Of a DNA stretch of 64,000 nt, positions 29,446 through 38,795 are shown one piece after another. Origin of the DNA: Paenibacillus sp. LHD-117 (GTDB lineage Bacteria > Bacillota > Bacilli > Paenibacillales > Paenibacillaceae); assembly GCF_030929555.1 (NCBI RefSeq), contig NZ_JAVFVT010000010.1:121534-185533 (forward strand), written 5' to 3'. The translations under genes and the position numbers were made by a program. Every line of letters begins with the position of its first letter. The stretch's first letter is position 1. The notes under the pieces are model-generated. The model ran no database searches. It saw nothing but the letters and a program-made list of their open reading frames with translations, and was not told the origin of the DNA.

Positions 29446-31165
29446 CGCTCTCTGCCCCCTTCTTCGGCCATACGATCGTAATGGTTGTGCCTTCCCCAGC
29501 CGCCGATTCGATGCTCAGTCCGTAAGCCGGCCCGAAATGCAGCTTGAACTTCTGGTCGACGTTGCCGACGCCGAGACCGCCTCTGCCGATTCGTTTCGCG
29601 CCGGGATCCAGCACCGTTCTTCTGCGCTCTTCCGCCATGCCCGTCCCGTTATCGGACAGCGTCAAGACGAGCAGCCCGCCTTCTTCGCGGAGCTGCAGCG
29701 CGATTGCGCCTTCCCCGTCCTCGAACGCGTGGAAAAAAATATTTTCGAACAGGGGCTGCAGGCTCATTCTCGGAATGAGACATCCGAGCGCCGAGCCGTC
29801 CACGTCGCTCTCGTATCGGAACACGTCCCCGTACCGGATGCGCTGGATGTGCAGGAAGTGGTCGATCATCGCGAGCTCGCGTTCCACGGTCACGAGCTCC
29901 TGGCGAATATCGAGGCTTCCCTCCAACACCATCGTAAGATGGTACAACATTTGGCGGATCTCCTCGTTCCCCTGAAGCCGCGCTTTCCACTGAATGGAGT
30001 TGAGCGTATTAAAAAGGAGATGAGGGTTAATTTGATAATGGATCGCGCGCAGCTCCGCTTCCTTCTTCAGCTGCTCCGTCAGCGTCACTTCGTCGACCAG
30101 CGATTGGATCTGGCCCAGCATGTTGTTGAAGCTGCGTCCGAGCACGCCGAGCTCGTCGTCGGAATCGACGTCGATCCGCGTGCCGAGCCTGCCCGTACCC
30201 GCCTTGTTCATGGATTCCTTCAGCCGCTTGATGCGGAACGTGAAGCGCGACGACAACAGGAACGCGAGCAGCAGCGCAAGCAGCGCCGACAATCCGATGC
30301 CGATGTACGTATAGAAACGAATGACGGTAGACGATTGGTAAAATTGTTCGTAAGGCACGCGCGCCTCGATCGTCCAATTGTTTTCCTGAAGCCGCTTCGT
30401 CCAGATGACGTCGTTCTCACGCGGCGCGTAGTCCGTCCCGGACTCGTAGATCGCCCGGCCGCCGGCATCCCGGATCGTCAGGTTCGCGTTCATGTCCCGT
30501 TCGAATGCTTCGAGCTGCCGGTAAATTCCGTCCGCCTTCATCTCCACCAGAATCCGGCTGTCTCTCAGCGGACCTTCCTGGTTCCGGATCGGGACGACAA
30601 GGCCCAGCAGACGGTTAGCCGGATTGCCGTGCGACTTGGAATAATGGCGAGGCTCGTACAGCCCGGCCCAGTAGGGACCTCTATGGGAAGGAGGAATGTC
30701 GTTCCACCAGCTCTCCCGTTCCAGCTCCCTCGTCTGCAGCGCGTTCTCCCCGTAATAATAACCCGATTGCGTAACGATGAAGATTCCCGCGTGCGCCTCC
30801 GTTTTAAGCGCTTTCAAAAAATCCTCCAAATTGTTTTTCTCTTGAATTTGCGAATAAGACTTCGGAATTTCTTCCGTGATCACGCTCTTAGCGGGGTCGA
30901 GCAGGTAGGAATGGATATAGCTCGCCGTCAGCGCCATCTGCTTCAGCTGCGCGTCCAGCTGGGATTGCAGCTGTCCCACCGCGTTCTGGCCGAATTTCCC
31001 GAACTGCACGTGCAGGAGATCGGACGAAGTGCGGTACGACAAGAACCCCAAAGACAATAACGGAATGATCGCCACGATCAGAAAAAAACTAACCAGCTTG
31101 AAGCGTATGCTCTTGCGGGGCGATTGGAACGCGCCCCGGAGCCACGCGGCCATCCCTCTCGCCAT
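29429..31165 (-). CDS. Sensor histidine kinase (YesM type, HisKA_7TM-less LytS/YesM family)
   Basis: Membrane sensor that phosphorylates the adjacent response regulator. From ATG 31165 (MARGMAAWLRG; AGGAG nine bases upstream) it has 578 residues. Helix 1 is near 25-47, a long extracellular sensor domain follows to about 275, helix 2 near 280-300, then a HAMP linker and the His_kinase domain with the phospho-histidine in HYQINPHLLFNTLNSIQW. The ATPase part has LSDNGTGM and GRGGLGVGNV. Sensor kinases of this family detect sugars directly or through binding proteins. Confidence 0.94.
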   Translation of the reverse strand: MARGMAAWLRGAFQSPRKSIRFKLVSFFLIVAIIPLLSLGFLSYRTSSDLLHVQFGKFGQNAVGQLQSQLDAQLKQMALTASYIHSYLLDPAKSVITEEIPKSYSQIQEKNNLEDFLKALKTEAHAGIFIVTQSGYYYGENALQTRELERESWWNDIPPSHRGPYWAGLYEPRHYSKSHGNPANRLLGLVVPIRNQEGPLRDSRILVEMKADGIYRQLEAFERDMNANLTIRDAGGRAIYESGTDYAPRENDVIWTKRLQENNWTIEARVPYEQFYQSSTVIRFYTYIGIGLSALLALLLAFLLSSRFTFRIKRLKESMNKAGTGRLGTRIDVDSDDELGVLGRSFNNMLGQIQSLVDEVTLTEQLKKEAELRAIHYQINPHLLFNTLNSIQWKARLQGNEEIRQMLYHLTMVLEGSLDIRQELVTVERELAMIDHFLHIQRIRYGDVFRYESDVDGSALGCLIPRMSLQPLFENIFFHAFEDGEGAIALQLREEGGLLVLTLSDNGTGMAEERRRTVLDPGAKRIGRGGLGVGNVDQKFKLHFGPAYGLSIESAAGEGTTITIVWPKKGAESDERID

Positions 31166-31275
31166 ATCGTCGCTCTCCTTCTTCTTCGGGTTCGTACTGG
31201 ATGTACCAGAAGTGTACCATGTCCGCTCGCGGGGCATCAAACGGTAATAAATGCGCAGACCGCCGCCAACGACCT

Positions 31276-31303
31276 TACGCCCTCCGAATTCGAAGGGCGT
31301 AAC
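31276..31303 (-). terminator. Palindromic hairpin after the GH63-like gene
   Basis: TTACGCCCT/AGGGCGTAA with the tip CGAATTCG. It lies just upstream of the GH63-like stop on the plus coordinate side facing the kinase gene, in the gap between the kinase start and the GH63 stop. There is no long T-run, so termination is uncertain. Confidence 0.45.
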
Positions 31304-31310
31304 TAGTGAG

Positions 31311-33032
31311 TTATTGCGCCGCGGTCGGCGCGTATTCGCTGGCGAGCATCAAGAAGACGCTGGACGTCCAGGTGAAGGCGCGGTCGCGAAGCCCTTCTCC
31401 CGTAAGCGCGTCGAAATTCTCGGCCATGCCGCTCTTGCCGGCCATGCGGCAGAACCGCTCTGCGGCAAGCGAAGCCAGCTCGGTTTCGCCGGCCGATGCG
31501 AGCCCGTCCGCCAGCAGCATCATGACCGGCGCCCAGATCGGGCCGCGCCAGTAGCCGTCAGGCGAGTAATAATCGCTTGCGACGTTCTCCGTCGCGAAGC
31601 CGTTCTCCGTCAGGAAGCGGCCCTCTTCCCGCAGCCCCGCAAGCAACGTTTGGAAAACATCCTCCGGCAGCCTGAGTCCGAGAATGATCGGCATATAGAG
31701 AAGCAGGCTGTCCCCTTGCCCTTCATGCCGCTCATCCCTCACGTACGCGACGAACCGGTCTCCTGTCCAGAACCGCTCCAGCATCCGGGCAAGCAGGGCG
31801 TCGGCTGCCATCTGCCACTGATCCGCTTCGATCGGTTTCCCTAGCCGCTCGGCGACGAGCGCGAGCGTTTCGCATTGCAGAATGAGGAACGCGCACAGCT
31901 CCGGCGTCTCGACGGGCCCTCCGTGCAGGAATACGGTGCTGTTGTCCCAGCCGCAGTCGTTGCCGTGCTGGTATTCCGGGATACCGTTGCCGTTGTCGTC
32001 CCGCTGCTCGAACCACCACCTCGTCCAGCGGGACAGAGGCTCGTAGACTTCCTCCAACTGCTCGGCGCCGATCCAGTCGGTCCGCTCCATCATCCACCTC
32101 AGCGTCCATCCGTGGATCGGCGGCTTGCAGCAGTTCCATAACGCGTACTTATCGTTGATGAAATCGGGCAGCGCCCCGCTTGCGTCCTGCGCGTCGAAAA
32201 AAATCATGAACTGATCCCAAGCCAGCTCCGGCCTGGATCGGATCAGCGCCATCGCGTTAAAGCAGTGGTCCCAGCTCCAGATGTTTGTCATCCAGTTCTT
32301 GGACATATACATCGCCTGTCTCGTCAGCAATCCGCGCTTCGGCACCACGCAAGACCAAGTTATATAGGCGGCCAGCTCGCGCGCTTCGCTCCACTCCGCT
32401 CTGACGGGCAATATTTTGGACAACCACTCCCGAAACTCCGCCCCCGCTTCCGCCCTGCGTTCCGCCATGGGCGCGAACGCCCTGACGGGCGGCCGCACGG
32501 TCCAGAACTGCTCCAGCGTCGCGTCGACGGTCCCGTCATGTCCGGGAGCCAATTCGGCCAGCACGTAAGCGCAGCGCGTTCCCGACCACGGCGCATCCAC
32601 GCGCAGCCCGCCTGAATGGCACTGCAGCATGAACCTCGACTCCGTCGTGAAATGGTTGATCTCCCATCGCCCGTCGCTCATCGGGGACGCGTAATCGTAG
32701 CTGCCGCCGGTCAGGCTAAGCCGCAAGCCGACGCCCGAAGCATGGAGCTGCAGCGTCCTTTCGCCGGTCACGCAAATTTCCGCCGAGCCTTGCTGGCACG
32801 AAATGAAAAGGCCGTCCGGTGAAGCTTCCATGTCCGTTGCCGCTTCATCGATCGCAGATCCGGTGCCGCCGTCGATCAGTTGAACTCGCAGCACGGCCCC
32901 ATGGCTAAGGTCGCCTCCTTGAACCGTGCGTATATATAATCCTTGCTCCAGATCGCCGACGCCTCCGAGCGGAGATACGACCAGAAACGAGCCGAATCGG
33001 CTATAAGGCACTTGCTTGATATCGAATACCAT
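31311..33032 (-). CDS. GH63-like (alpha/alpha)6 glycoside hydrolase (MGH1-type)
   Basis: The 573-residue protein has an N-terminal beta-rich domain (to about 195) and a C-terminal (alpha/alpha)6 barrel with motifs of the GH63/GH37/MGH1 clan. These are IWSWDHCFNAMALI, GALPDFIND, GNDCGWDNST and GYWRGPIWAPVMMLLADGL. The Asp in WDHCF/GWDNS and a Glu near the C-terminus are the expected catalytic acids. Such enzymes hydrolyse alpha-linked glucosides such as mannosylglycerate, kojibiose-type or trehalose-like sugars. It lacks a signal peptide and so is cytoplasmic. GGGAGGG precedes ATG 33032. It is last in the GH66 cluster, where an alpha-glucosidase-type role fits. Confidence 0.82.
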   Translation of the reverse strand: MVFDIKQVPYSRFGSFLVVSPLGGVGDLEQGLYIRTVQGGDLSHGAVLRVQLIDGGTGSAIDEAATDMEASPDGLFISCQQGSAEICVTGERTLQLHASGVGLRLSLTGGSYDYASPMSDGRWEINHFTTESRFMLQCHSGGLRVDAPWSGTRCAYVLAELAPGHDGTVDATLEQFWTVRPPVRAFAPMAERRAEAGAEFREWLSKILPVRAEWSEARELAAYITWSCVVPKRGLLTRQAMYMSKNWMTNIWSWDHCFNAMALIRSRPELAWDQFMIFFDAQDASGALPDFINDKYALWNCCKPPIHGWTLRWMMERTDWIGAEQLEEVYEPLSRWTRWWFEQRDDNGNGIPEYQHGNDCGWDNSTVFLHGGPVETPELCAFLILQCETLALVAERLGKPIEADQWQMAADALLARMLERFWTGDRFVAYVRDERHEGQGDSLLLYMPIILGLRLPEDVFQTLLAGLREEGRFLTENGFATENVASDYYSPDGYWRGPIWAPVMMLLADGLASAGETELASLAAERFCRMAGKSGMAENFDALTGEGLRDRAFTWTSSVFLMLASEYAPTAAQ

Positions 33033-33210
33033 CCGTTTCCCTCCCAAGCTGCAAACGTTATGTTTTCAGTGTAGAGGATGAACGGTTTTCGGCAGACTCG
33101 CGGGAGGCGCGTATTGTTCGCCATTTTGTTGGCAGCGGGCCGCGCCATGCCTTGCTTTCGTCTTTTTGTCGGGTTTCGCTCCCCTTTTTGTTCGGTTGCA
33201 ATGAATACGA

Positions 33211-36200
33211 CTATAACAACAGAGAGATAAGATGCGCTGCTTGCGCTCTCGTTAACTCCTGCTTCGGCGCGAACTTACGGTCCGACTTGCCCTGCAGAAT
33301 GCCCGCGGCGCTCAGCCTCGACACCGCATCCTTTGCCCACGGGGCAATCTCGCCGGAATCGGCATACGACGGCTCCGTCGCCGTATCCGAGGCGCCTCCT
33401 TGGATGCGATCGATCGCGACGGCCGCCTCTTCTCTCGTAACGGGCGCATTCGGCGCGAAAGCATGATCGCTTCGTCCCTTTAGCCAGCCCGCTTCATAGA
33501 CGGCTGTCACGCTGCCGGCATACCAAGCGGACGAACTGACGTCCCGGAAAATGGAGTCCCCTTCTCGCTCCTGCAGACCGTAGGCTCTGGCTAGCAGCGC
33601 CGCAAGCTCGGCTCGCGTAACCGACGCTTCGGGAGCGAATTCCCCTTTGCCTTTCCCCTTCACGATGTGTTTGGCGCTTAGAGCCTCTATGGCTGCAGCG
33701 GCCCAATGGTCTGCAGGGATATCCACATAAGCCTGCTTCCAGGCAAGCGCTGTATAGCGGCTAAAATGCGACAGCTCCGCTCGCAGGACGCCTTTCTCCG
33801 CAGCTCCTCCGGCATAGCTCCATCTCGAAAGCGCGTCATCATGGACGTATAGGCCCGTCAGCGGTTCTTCCTTGCCGGCATCAATTCGAAGTTCCAGCTT
33901 CACCCTATCGCGGAAATCATCCTCCATCGAGGTAAATCCGTCGTCCGATAGCAAGCCCAGTCGGAACGAATACATCCCGGATACGGGCACGGCCGTCGCG
34001 TGCGCAGGAATCTGCGACAGCGAACCGAGTAGCTTCTCTCTCTCCTCTTCGGATATCGGCGATGCGATTACCGCCACATATCGGGTCCCCTCCGATTGCA
34101 TTCCTGCAGCCTGTCTCAGGACGGACGCCGGGAAGCTCAATTTCAGTCCGTTCCGGACCAGCTCAAGCGGCCGATCTCCCAGCAGCTTCAAATCGGCAAC
34201 AGGAAGCAGAAGCGTATCCTGTCCTTCCTCGAACTTCACCGCGATGCTTTCGGAGGTCGCTGTCAGCTCTTCCCGGCTGACGATCCTTTCGTTCAACTTC
34301 GCCTGTCCGTCGGCCGGCGGAACGTAGCCTGCGCCTTCTCCGCCGGATGCGGCTTTCCCTTTATCGATGATGATCATTTCCCAATATTCCAGAGAAGGCA
34401 CGTTGATCAGCAGATCGGTACCGCTCCATTCGAAACTCAATTCCCGGAACATGCCGCCATCCCTGTCCGGAGAAGCTGAGTATGCCTTCAGCTCCGGCCA
34501 TCGACCTTCCGTTTCGCCTATCGGATACCGAACGACCAGATTTTGCTGAACCTCGGGAGAGGCCGCGGCGTTACGCCAGTTCTCGTCGTTGCCTAGCAGG
34601 TTGACAAGGTGAACGAGCTCGTATTGCTCGAAGCCAACGTTATCCGCATTGTCCCGAGGGAGGACTAGCAGCGATTCCGCGGCGCCTTCGCCGCTGACGG
34701 CGACATCGTTGCCGTCAAAGTCCGTTACAGAAACGGCTTTGTCCACGTTCAACCGACTGTCGAACAATAAATTTTCATAAGCGGCAAAAAATTTATAGTA
34801 ATCCTTCAGCGCTTCCTTCAACGAGCCTTTCATCTTTTTGCTGCGGTTCGGGTAATATTCGTGCGCGAGCATGTTCGGACCTTCCTGAAGCGATTCGGCC
34901 GTGCCGAGCTCGATATGCGTCGCTCCCATCGCCGCAAGCGCCGCGTCCGTCAAGCGGACGGACGGTTCGTCGAAGAAGCCTAGCGTCATGCTCTTCAGCG
35001 TGATGCTGCCCTTGTCGTCCGATTCATGCCGCAGCGTGATTTCGTGCATGCCTTGGCTTAGGTAAGGGACGATATAGTAAGCGTCCTCGTTAAACGAATC
35101 GCCGTTCGCCGTTGGCGCAAAGGAGAGGCGCACCGGTTTTCCCGATTCGTCCAGAGCCGGCTCGCCGTCGATATACAACGTCTTGGTCGACGCTGCTCCG
35201 TCATTGGAGTACGTAAAAATAAGCGAGGTTTCGCCCTCTTGCCCGATCTCGATCGGGAACGCGATCTCGTCCCCTGAATGACCGAAATGAAGCAGCAAAT
35301 CCTTGTACAACACCATCGGCGGCAGCGCATCGGCCTTCTCCGCATGCAGCTTCTTCCCGCCTACGGAAAGATAATCCAGATCGATGCCTTCATCGTCCCG
35401 CCCTTCCAGGCGCAAAACAATTTCATTCGCGCCTTGCCGCAGCTCGATGCCTTGCGTGACGAGCTCCGTCCAAGCGCCTCCCGAATGCCCGAACGAAAGC
35501 TCCGCCTCCTGCTTCGCGCCGTTCACGTACAAGACTCTTGCGGCGCTTTCCCCGGATGAGGAACCGTTGCGGTACCTCCATGTCAATTCGGCCGTTTCGT
35601 CAGCGGCCACTTCTAAACGAAAGGTCAGAAAATCGTTTTCTTCAGCAAAATCCGTCGCATAACCATCGCTGACCGCAATGCCATGACCTTCCGGACCAAA
35701 AATAGCATCCTCGGCCTCATATTCGGCATCTGCCGCAATTAGGCTGTCCAGGTTTATATATTGGCCGTCCGTAGCCATTACGAGTTCTACCCTATGCGTC
35801 CCCGGCCGGATCGGAACTTTGATCGACTTCTCGGCCATTCCGCCGTCCCAGCCCCCCGGAGTCGCGCCGAATACGGCGTCCTCGGCGATCAGTTCGCCAT
35901 CCCAATAGATATCGAAAGCAGGGTTGTTGCCGCTGCGGTACCGGAACGACAGCTCGTCGGCCTCGCGCGTCGCCTGGATGTCGAAAGCGACGCTCTGGCC
36001 CGCGCGGCCGTGATTGTCCGTCTTGCCGAGCGTCATCCGGACGCCTCCATTCTTCGCCGAGACAGTCTCCCAGCCCGTCTCGGCCGATTCCGCCTCGAAT
36101 TTGACTCCGTCCAACTCGATATAATCGATGGCGATTCCCGACACATCATCCTGCAGTTCATGCTTCAACGTCAGCACGTTCAATTCGGCCGCGTCGCTGA

Positions 36201-38607
36201 TATATACGGAAGCTTGAGCGGTCGACCACGCTTCGCCCGTCGCCGGCAACGCCACTTCCCCCGCCTTTCTGCCGTTTAAGTAAAGGGACCGCTTCGATTC
36301 CGCCCCCGGATTGCGATAAGCCAGCGTGATCTCGTATCGGCCGCTGGCAGCGACAGCTCCCGCAACGAAACGAAGGAAGTCGCCTTTCTGCATGAAACGG
36401 TCCGCATAACCGATCTCGCCGTTGCCCGCATGCTGCTCGATCTTCGCCTCCCTCGTCGGTTGCCAGCCGAATTCCGTCTTCTCCGCTTCGTATCTAACCG
36501 TGCCTACCTGCGCGTAGTCCAGCTTAATGCCCCTATCCGTCGCGCCGGTATGCTTCAGCACGACCGTATTGGCGCCGGCGCGAAGAGGCACTACGATTTC
36601 CGTGCCGTTCTTGAAGTTTTCAAAGCCGCCCGTAGGTGCAAAAGCTAGATGGTCTGCAACCGTTTCGCCATTGATCAGTACGTCTCTCGAAGCTGCCGAC
36701 GCGGCGCTGTACCGGAAGCGAAGCGGATATAGTCCGTCGGTCTCCGCGTCAACTTCGAAAGCGACATAGTCGCCTTCCGTCTCGAAATAATAGACATGCC
36801 CGTATTGATCCACTTTACAGCTGATCAGCTCGGCATATTCCGCTTCGTAAACTTGCGCGAAATCCGCTCCGCCGACAGTAAGGCTATCCACGTTAAGCCA
36901 GAGATCATTCGTAGCGAGCTGGAGCTTGATCGTATTGGCCCCCGCTTTCAGATCCGCTTGCAGCGAAAGCTCCGCAACGGGGTTGCCCCAGCCGGTTTTC
37001 CCCGTGAAGTCCAACTCCCCGTCCGCCTCCTGCCCGTTAACGGAAAGCTTGCCGACCGGGTTGCCGCCCCCGTTGTCATGACCGTAATGAAGCGTCAGCC
37101 GATACGTCCCCGCTTCCGGCGCTTGCACCGTCCAGACGATCGCGTCCTCGTCCTTCTTGCCGAAATCGCCTACCCAGCCGTGGGCTTTGCCGATTCGCGA
37201 TTGAAACTCGACCGTACGGGCTACGTTCTCAAGCTCCTCCGCCGGGTAAACGTCGCCCGTCGCCTGCTTGTAGTTCATATAGGCCGCGATAACCATCGCT
37301 TTGTTTCCGTTTTTTGATTTCGTATCCTCGATCACTTTAAGCAAATCGCGGTAATTGTCTTTATCCGTCCATATTTCGCTGTAATCGAAGTCGGTCATCG
37401 TGGACGGGCTCGGCACTTCGGAATACCCTCCGTTGCCGCCGACCATATTGAAGGTTACGTCGTTTTTGCCGGGATCGTTGACCGTCAACGCTTCCTTCGT
37501 GGCATTGATCAATTCGTCGTAATCGAGCGAGTAATAACGTTCGTTGCCATAATAGTCGTACAGAAAGTCGTTGTCCGAAGCCCCCCATTGATCGAGATGA
37601 ATGCCGTCGAAGCCAAAGTCGTCGACCGAGCGGCTGAACTCCCGCGTAATGTAAGCCTGCCACTCCTCATTGCCCGGATCCTGCAGGTAAAGCGCAGACG
37701 GTACCCAATCAAAGAAAAAACCGTTCTGGTACATGAGCGGATCGGGGTTCGGAAACCGGGCGTTTTTGTTGTACAACCCCCATTCCTTCTTGACGCCGAA
37801 CTTCTCGTATTGCTCTCGCGCCGCGTAATTCATTTGGTAAGCCATCGCGGCTGAGCCGTATTTCTGAGCGGCCTCCGCCTGCTGCTTGACCGTTGCCGGA
37901 TACAGCGGCCTGCCGAGCAGATCGTCATAGGAAAGTCCCGGCGCAATCTCCTGCGTGACGAATTCCCCGTTCTCGTCCCGCAGCGGCTCGCCGTTCTCGT
38001 CGAGCTTGGAAATGACCGATACATCATGCCGCCACATCCAGTCGTAAAACTGATAGCCGTTCAAGTAATACTCCTGAGACAGCTGCTTCAGCTTCGCGTC
38101 GCTTTCCTCAGACGTTTCGTCCGGGAATTCGGACGTATAGCCGTAGCGCGGGAAATGCGTCCAATCGCTGGATACGTCTACCGCCGCCGTCTTGAAGGCA
38201 TTCGGCATTTCCTCGATGTACGCCTTGACGAGATAGCCCCGGAAATCCGTTGCCGGCGGCTGCCAGTTGACGGTCAGGTCGGATTCCGCGCCTTCTTGGA
38301 CGGTAATCTCCCGTTCGACGCTTCCAACAGGTCTGTTCGCCGAATAATACGCCAGAATCAGCTTTCCGCTCCAACTCGCCGACTCGTTAAAGTCGATATG
38401 AAATTCGGCTTCTTCCCCAGGCTGATATCTCGCTTTGCTGACAGTCAACGCCTCGATGGGCGATTCAGGCACTGCGGCGTCCGCCGCACGCGCCCCTTCT
38501 ATCGAAGCCGCTTCGGCGTCATAAACGCCAATAGGCCCGAAGAACACTTGCGTGAGCAGCGCCGCCGAGCAAACGACGCTTAGCAATCCGCGCTTCCAAT
38601 TTTTCAT
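33211..38607 (-). CDS. Giant S-layer-anchored GH66 dextranase/CITase-like enzyme with six carbohydrate-binding-like modules inserted in the catalytic domain
   Basis: 1798 residues. There is a signal peptide (about 1-34, cleavage near AEA-AS), an N-terminal beta-domain (50-150), and a GH66 barrel starting near 150 with nucleophile D339 in GFDGIHLDQWG and acid/base E411 in DYSEIWTD. After AAYMNYKQATG (about 452) the barrel is interrupted by about 765 residues built of roughly six CBM35/CBM6-like beta-sandwiches. The linkers are VYEAEYAE, RYEAEKTE, KFEAESAE, EYEAEDAI and KLHAEKAD. The barrel resumes at VRLTDAALAAMGATHIELG (about 1217-1418). A connecting beta-domain follows (about 1430-1625), then three SLH modules (1627-1798) for cell-wall anchoring. 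GH66 enzymes cleave dextran or cyclise it. A cre-like site precedes the gene. Confidence 0.9.
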   Translation of the reverse strand: MKNWKRGLLSVVCSAALLTQVFFGPIGVYDAEAASIEGARAADAAVPESPIEALTVSKARYQPGEEAEFHIDFNESASWSGKLILAYYSANRPVGSVEREITVQEGAESDLTVNWQPPATDFRGYLVKAYIEEMPNAFKTAAVDVSSDWTHFPRYGYTSEFPDETSEESDAKLKQLSQEYYLNGYQFYDWMWRHDVSVISKLDENGEPLRDENGEFVTQEIAPGLSYDDLLGRPLYPATVKQQAEAAQKYGSAAMAYQMNYAAREQYEKFGVKKEWGLYNKNARFPNPDPLMYQNGFFFDWVPSALYLQDPGNEEWQAYITREFSRSVDDFGFDGIHLDQWGASDNDFLYDYYGNERYYSLDYDELINATKEALTVNDPGKNDVTFNMVGGNGGYSEVPSPSTMTDFDYSEIWTDKDNYRDLLKVIEDTKSKNGNKAMVIAAYMNYKQATGDVYPAEELENVARTVEFQSRIGKAHGWVGDFGKKDEDAIVWTVQAPEAGTYRLTLHYGHDNGGGNPVGKLSVNGQEADGELDFTGKTGWGNPVAELSLQADLKAGANTIKLQLATNDLWLNVDSLTVGGADFAQVYEAEYAELISCKVDQYGHVYYFETEGDYVAFEVDAETDGLYPLRFRYSAASAASRDVLINGETVADHLAFAPTGGFENFKNGTEIVVPLRAGANTVVLKHTGATDRGIKLDYAQVGTVRYEAEKTEFGWQPTREAKIEQHAGNGEIGYADRFMQKGDFLRFVAGAVAASGRYEITLAYRNPGAESKRSLYLNGRKAGEVALPATGEAWSTAQASVYISDAAELNVLTLKHELQDDVSGIAIDYIELDGVKFEAESAETGWETVSAKNGGVRMTLGKTDNHGRAGQSVAFDIQATREADELSFRYRSGNNPAFDIYWDGELIAEDAVFGATPGGWDGGMAEKSIKVPIRPGTHRVELVMATDGQYINLDSLIAADAEYEAEDAIFGPEGHGIAVSDGYATDFAEENDFLTFRLEVAADETAELTWRYRNGSSSGESAARVLYVNGAKQEAELSFGHSGGAWTELVTQGIELRQGANEIVLRLEGRDDEGIDLDYLSVGGKKLHAEKADALPPMVLYKDLLLHFGHSGDEIAFPIEIGQEGETSLIFTYSNDGAASTKTLYIDGEPALDESGKPVRLSFAPTANGDSFNEDAYYIVPYLSQGMHEITLRHESDDKGSITLKSMTLGFFDEPSVRLTDAALAAMGATHIELGTAESLQEGPNMLAHEYYPNRSKKMKGSLKEALKDYYKFFAAYENLLFDSRLNVDKAVSVTDFDGNDVAVSGEGAAESLLVLPRDNADNVGFEQYELVHLVNLLGNDENWRNAAASPEVQQNLVVRYPIGETEGRWPELKAYSASPDRDGGMFRELSFEWSGTDLLINVPSLEYWEMIIIDKGKAASGGEGAGYVPPADGQAKLNERIVSREELTATSESIAVKFEEGQDTLLLPVADLKLLGDRPLELVRNGLKLSFPASVLRQAAGMQSEGTRYVAVIASPISEEEREKLLGSLSQIPAHATAVPVSGMYSFRLGLLSDDGFTSMEDDFRDRVKLELRIDAGKEEPLTGLYVHDDALSRWSYAGGAAEKGVLRAELSHFSRYTALAWKQAYVDIPADHWAAAAIEALSAKHIVKGKGKGEFAPEASVTRAELAALLARAYGLQEREGDSIFRDVSSSAWYAGSVTAVYEAGWLKGRSDHAFAPNAPVTREEAAVAIDRIQGGASDTATEPSYADSGEIAPWAKDAVSRLSAAGILQGKSDRKFAPKQELTRAQAAHLISLLL

Positions 38608-38670
38608 CTTCCAATCTCCCCTATTCCCGATAATGAAGTTCCTCTTCAGTATGCGGAAAAGCCACTCGAA

Positions 38671-38686
38671 CGGTAACCGCTTTCAT
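38671..38686 (-). promoter_or_regulatory. cre-like operator upstream of the giant GH66 gene
   Basis: Minus-strand ATGAAAGCGGTTACC matches the CcpA cre consensus except for its last base and nearly equals the site at 48664-48677. Confidence 0.6.
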
Positions 38687-38795
38687 ATCGATGAAAGTGT
38701 CATATATTATCAAGTGTTGGGAAAAGCCGATAAAAAATAGGAAAGAAGGCCTGCTCGAAAGGCGCCGCGCTTTCGAATCAGCCCTATCCCATTGT

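Noticed and set aside
29354..31060. 568-codon plus-strand open frame
   Set aside because: Antisense shadow of the sensor kinase with clear HAMP and histidine-kinase motifs.
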